Of a stretch of DNA of 64,000 nt, positions 62,544-64,000 are shown piece by piece. Position 1 is the stretch's first letter. Every line of letters begins with the position of its first letter. The notes below the pieces were generated by a model, which worked only from the letters and a program-made list of their open reading frames with translations, did not search any database and was not told the origin of the DNA. Made by a program: the position numbers and the translations under genes. This DNA is from JBPOFM01 sp041391925 (lineage in GTDB: Bacteria; Bacteroidota; Bacteroidia; Flavobacteriales; Flavobacteriaceae), in assembly GCA_041391925.1 (NCBI GenBank), contig JAWKNA010000004.1, positions 62,001 through 126,000 of the forward strand, in the 5' to 3' direction.

Positions 62544-63830
62544 TTAAAACTTATATTCCAATCCTCCGATTATCGAAATTGTAAATGGATAAAAATCTTT
62601 GGACGCTGAATAAGGGGTAATGTGGTATTTTGCAAATGGTTCAACGTTGAAATATAATTTGTTATAAATTTTGGTTTGAAATTCAATTCCAATATTTAAT
62701 GAGAGAGTCGAGTTGGTGAATTGATTTTTGTTTGAATATTTTAACGGTCCATCATTGAGAGATTGAGTTATTGTGGCATCCTGAAGAATTAAATAGCTAA
62801 ATCCACCTATAACGGAAACCCTGATTTTTTTGTCAATAAATGCATATTTTATCTCGATTGGAATTTCTAAATAGGATATTTCCTGCTTTTCATCATATCC
62901 CAAATTAGAATTGCTTGTTTGTTGAAGATTTAAATTGTGAACACCTAATCTAAAGCTTGCTCTATTGGATGGTAAATATGTTAGATAAAGTCCATAATTA
63001 AAGGAATTCTGATTGCTGAAACTTCTTTTGAATCCATCATAATGCACCAATGACACATTAGGATAGATACTCCATTTGTCAGTTTTGGATTCGGCATCAT
63101 TTTGCTTTTCTTGGTCACTTTCAGCTAAAGGCTTAAATTCACGTTTTGTAGGCTTTGCTAATGTATCTTGTAATGTGCTATCTGTCAGAACCTTTTTTGA
63201 TTCAATGGTCTCTCCGATACTAATATTATCATAATCATTTACAATACTTAAACGTTTGGTGGTATTGATTCCATCTGTAAACCTGTTTGAATCTTGGAGA
63301 TTAATTTCTGAATTATCCAGAATATCTTTATGGTCAGATAGTTTCTTTTCTGATGGATACAGAGGTTCTTTTCTTTGAGGATTTTCTGAACTTCTTCTTG
63401 AATCATGATTATTTGTCTTTGATAAAACGTTATCTAATATACTAGGTTTAGATTTTTTATCATTTCCAACCACTGCTTCATTTGATGTGGAATCAGCAAA
63501 AGGTTGATTTGATAAGCTCTCATTTATAGTCTTATCAGTTGTGTTTATTGAATCTTTTTTTTCGGCATTTGTTAAGTTGTTATTGACTGTTTGGTTTGTA
63601 TCAAAACGGTTAAATTCTTTATCAGCATCATTACCGTTTATTGTGTATAGAATTGCCATTCCTATTAAAAGTGAACCGACGACTGAAAACCAAAATATAA
63701 TTATCCTTTTTTTCTTTTTTCTTTTAGATAAATCATTTTTAATGTTATGCCATACCACATCACGAGGAGAACTACTGTAGTTGCCTAACTTTTCCTTTAC
63801 GCCTTGGCCAATGTCTTTTTTAGTTTCCAT
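62544..63830 (-). CDS. Inner-membrane anchor fused to outer-membrane-barrel-like domain (sigma-factor partner)
   Basis: A 428-residue protein in three parts. Residues 1-42 are cytoplasmic and basic (NYSSSPRDVVWHNIKNDL, then KRKKKKR). One membrane helix spans 43-64. Residues about 66-245 are low-complexity, rich in Asn, Asp, Ser and Lys. Residues about 250-428 look like an eight-stranded barrel (WSIYPNVSLVHYDGF, YLEIPIEIKYAFI, LSLNIGIEFQTKIY, FTISIIGGLEYKF), ending in an aromatic as outer-membrane proteins do. The start overlaps the end of the ECF sigma gene by 11 bp, which suggests an anti-sigma-like role. The N terminus lacks the zinc motif of classical anti-sigmas. Confidence 0.78.
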   Translation of the reverse strand: METKKDIGQGVKEKLGNYSSSPRDVVWHNIKNDLSKRKKKKRIIIFWFSVVGSLLIGMAILYTINGNDADKEFNRFDTNQTVNNNLTNAEKKDSINTTDKTINESLSNQPFADSTSNEAVVGNDKKSKPSILDNVLSKTNNHDSRRSSENPQRKEPLYPSEKKLSDHKDILDNSEINLQDSNRFTDGINTTKRLSIVNDYDNISIGETIESKKVLTDSTLQDTLAKPTKREFKPLAESDQEKQNDAESKTDKWSIYPNVSLVHYDGFKRSFSNQNSFNYGLYLTYLPSNRASFRLGVHNLNLQQTSNSNLGYDEKQEISYLEIPIEIKYAFIDKKIRVSVIGGFSYLILQDATITQSLNDGPLKYSNKNQFTNSTLSLNIGIEFQTKIYNKLYFNVEPFAKYHITPYSASKDFYPFTISIIGGLEYKF

Positions 63831-64000
63831 TGCAACTGGGTTTGATAGTTTTTGATGACATTTGTTTGATTTTTTTCTTTAAGATTTGTTTTGCCCTGTT
63901 TAGATTTGATTTGGATGTCCCTTCAGAAATTTTCAACATATTGCTTATTTCTTTATGACCAAAAGAATCTAATTCATATAAATTAAAAACGAGTCTGTAG
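63820..64000 (-). CDS. ECF-type sigma factor, C-terminal end (partial)
   Basis: A frame entering from the right edge and ending in TAA at 63820-63822; 59 full codons are visible. FNLYELDSFGHKEISNMLKI and SEGTSKSNLNRAKQILKKKI form the sigma region 4 helix-turn-helix of ECF sigma factors. The last residues (SCNGN) run into the ATG of the next gene, with an 11-bp overlap, so the two products are made together. Confidence 0.87.
   Translation of the reverse strand, partial: YRLVFNLYELDSFGHKEISNMLKISEGTSKSNLNRAKQILKKKIKQMSSKTIKPSCNGN

Overview
The window is an AT-rich chromosomal segment from a member of the Bacteroidota, almost certainly Flavobacteriaceae. The evidence is: type IX secretion (T9SS) sorting domains on three large exported proteins; TAnnTTTG-type -7 promoter boxes with TTG about 19 bp upstream; a short (287 aa) primary sigma factor without region 1.1; an UpxY/NusG-like antiterminator in front of a surface-polysaccharide cluster; and few Shine-Dalgarno sites with several TTG starts. 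I cannot name the species.

Layout. (1) 1-6.7 kb: the 3' half of the division and cell-wall cluster, ftsW(partial)-murG-murC-ftsQ-ftsA-ftsZ, tightly packed and closed by a terminator. (2) 6.9-12.4 kb: a LuxR-type response regulator, its TPR/histidine-kinase partner, and a 971-aa YadA-head-like fibre protein with a self-cleaving S74 chaperone domain. (3) 12.5-15.2 kb: a YqeY-like protein, tRNA-Arg(UCG), an MtfA-like zinc peptidase and a PLP-dependent ammonia-lyase/racemase. (4) 15.2-18.3 kb, minus strand: a small outer-membrane barrel and, upstream of it, a compact cassette consisting of a 52-aa precursor-like peptide, a PqqD-like/HPr-kinase-like fusion and a nucleotidyltransferase. This is the best candidate for an undescribed system here. 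(5) 18.4-29.6 kb, minus strand: three giant T9SS-exported proteins that share a C-terminal module but differ at the N terminus.

(6) 29.9-56.6 kb, plus strand: a surface-polysaccharide locus. It opens with an 11-bp minisatellite, a good promoter and an UpxY-like gene. It continues with an ABC exporter (Wzm/Wzt type), ten glycosyltransferases, two sulfotransferases plus the wreck of a third, a pyruvyltransferase-family protein, three acyltransferases, an FkbM methyltransferase and a Wzy-like polymerase. It ends with a WecA/TagO-like initiating transferase, Wza and Wzc. The predicted product is an acidic polysaccharide carrying sulfate, and perhaps pyruvate and acyl groups. It is built on undecaprenyl phosphate and exported by machinery that mixes ABC-dependent and Wzy-dependent parts. 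(7) 56.6-64 kb, minus strand: rpe, an OafA-like acyltransferase, a 2OG-Fe(II) oxygenase, rpoD, a small possible nuclease-fold protein, a lipoprotein, a TM-plus-barrel fusion protein and the 3' end of an ECF sigma factor.

Functions were assigned by reading motifs and overall protein character; no database search was run. Residue positions are counted from the stated starts and are approximate for domain borders.
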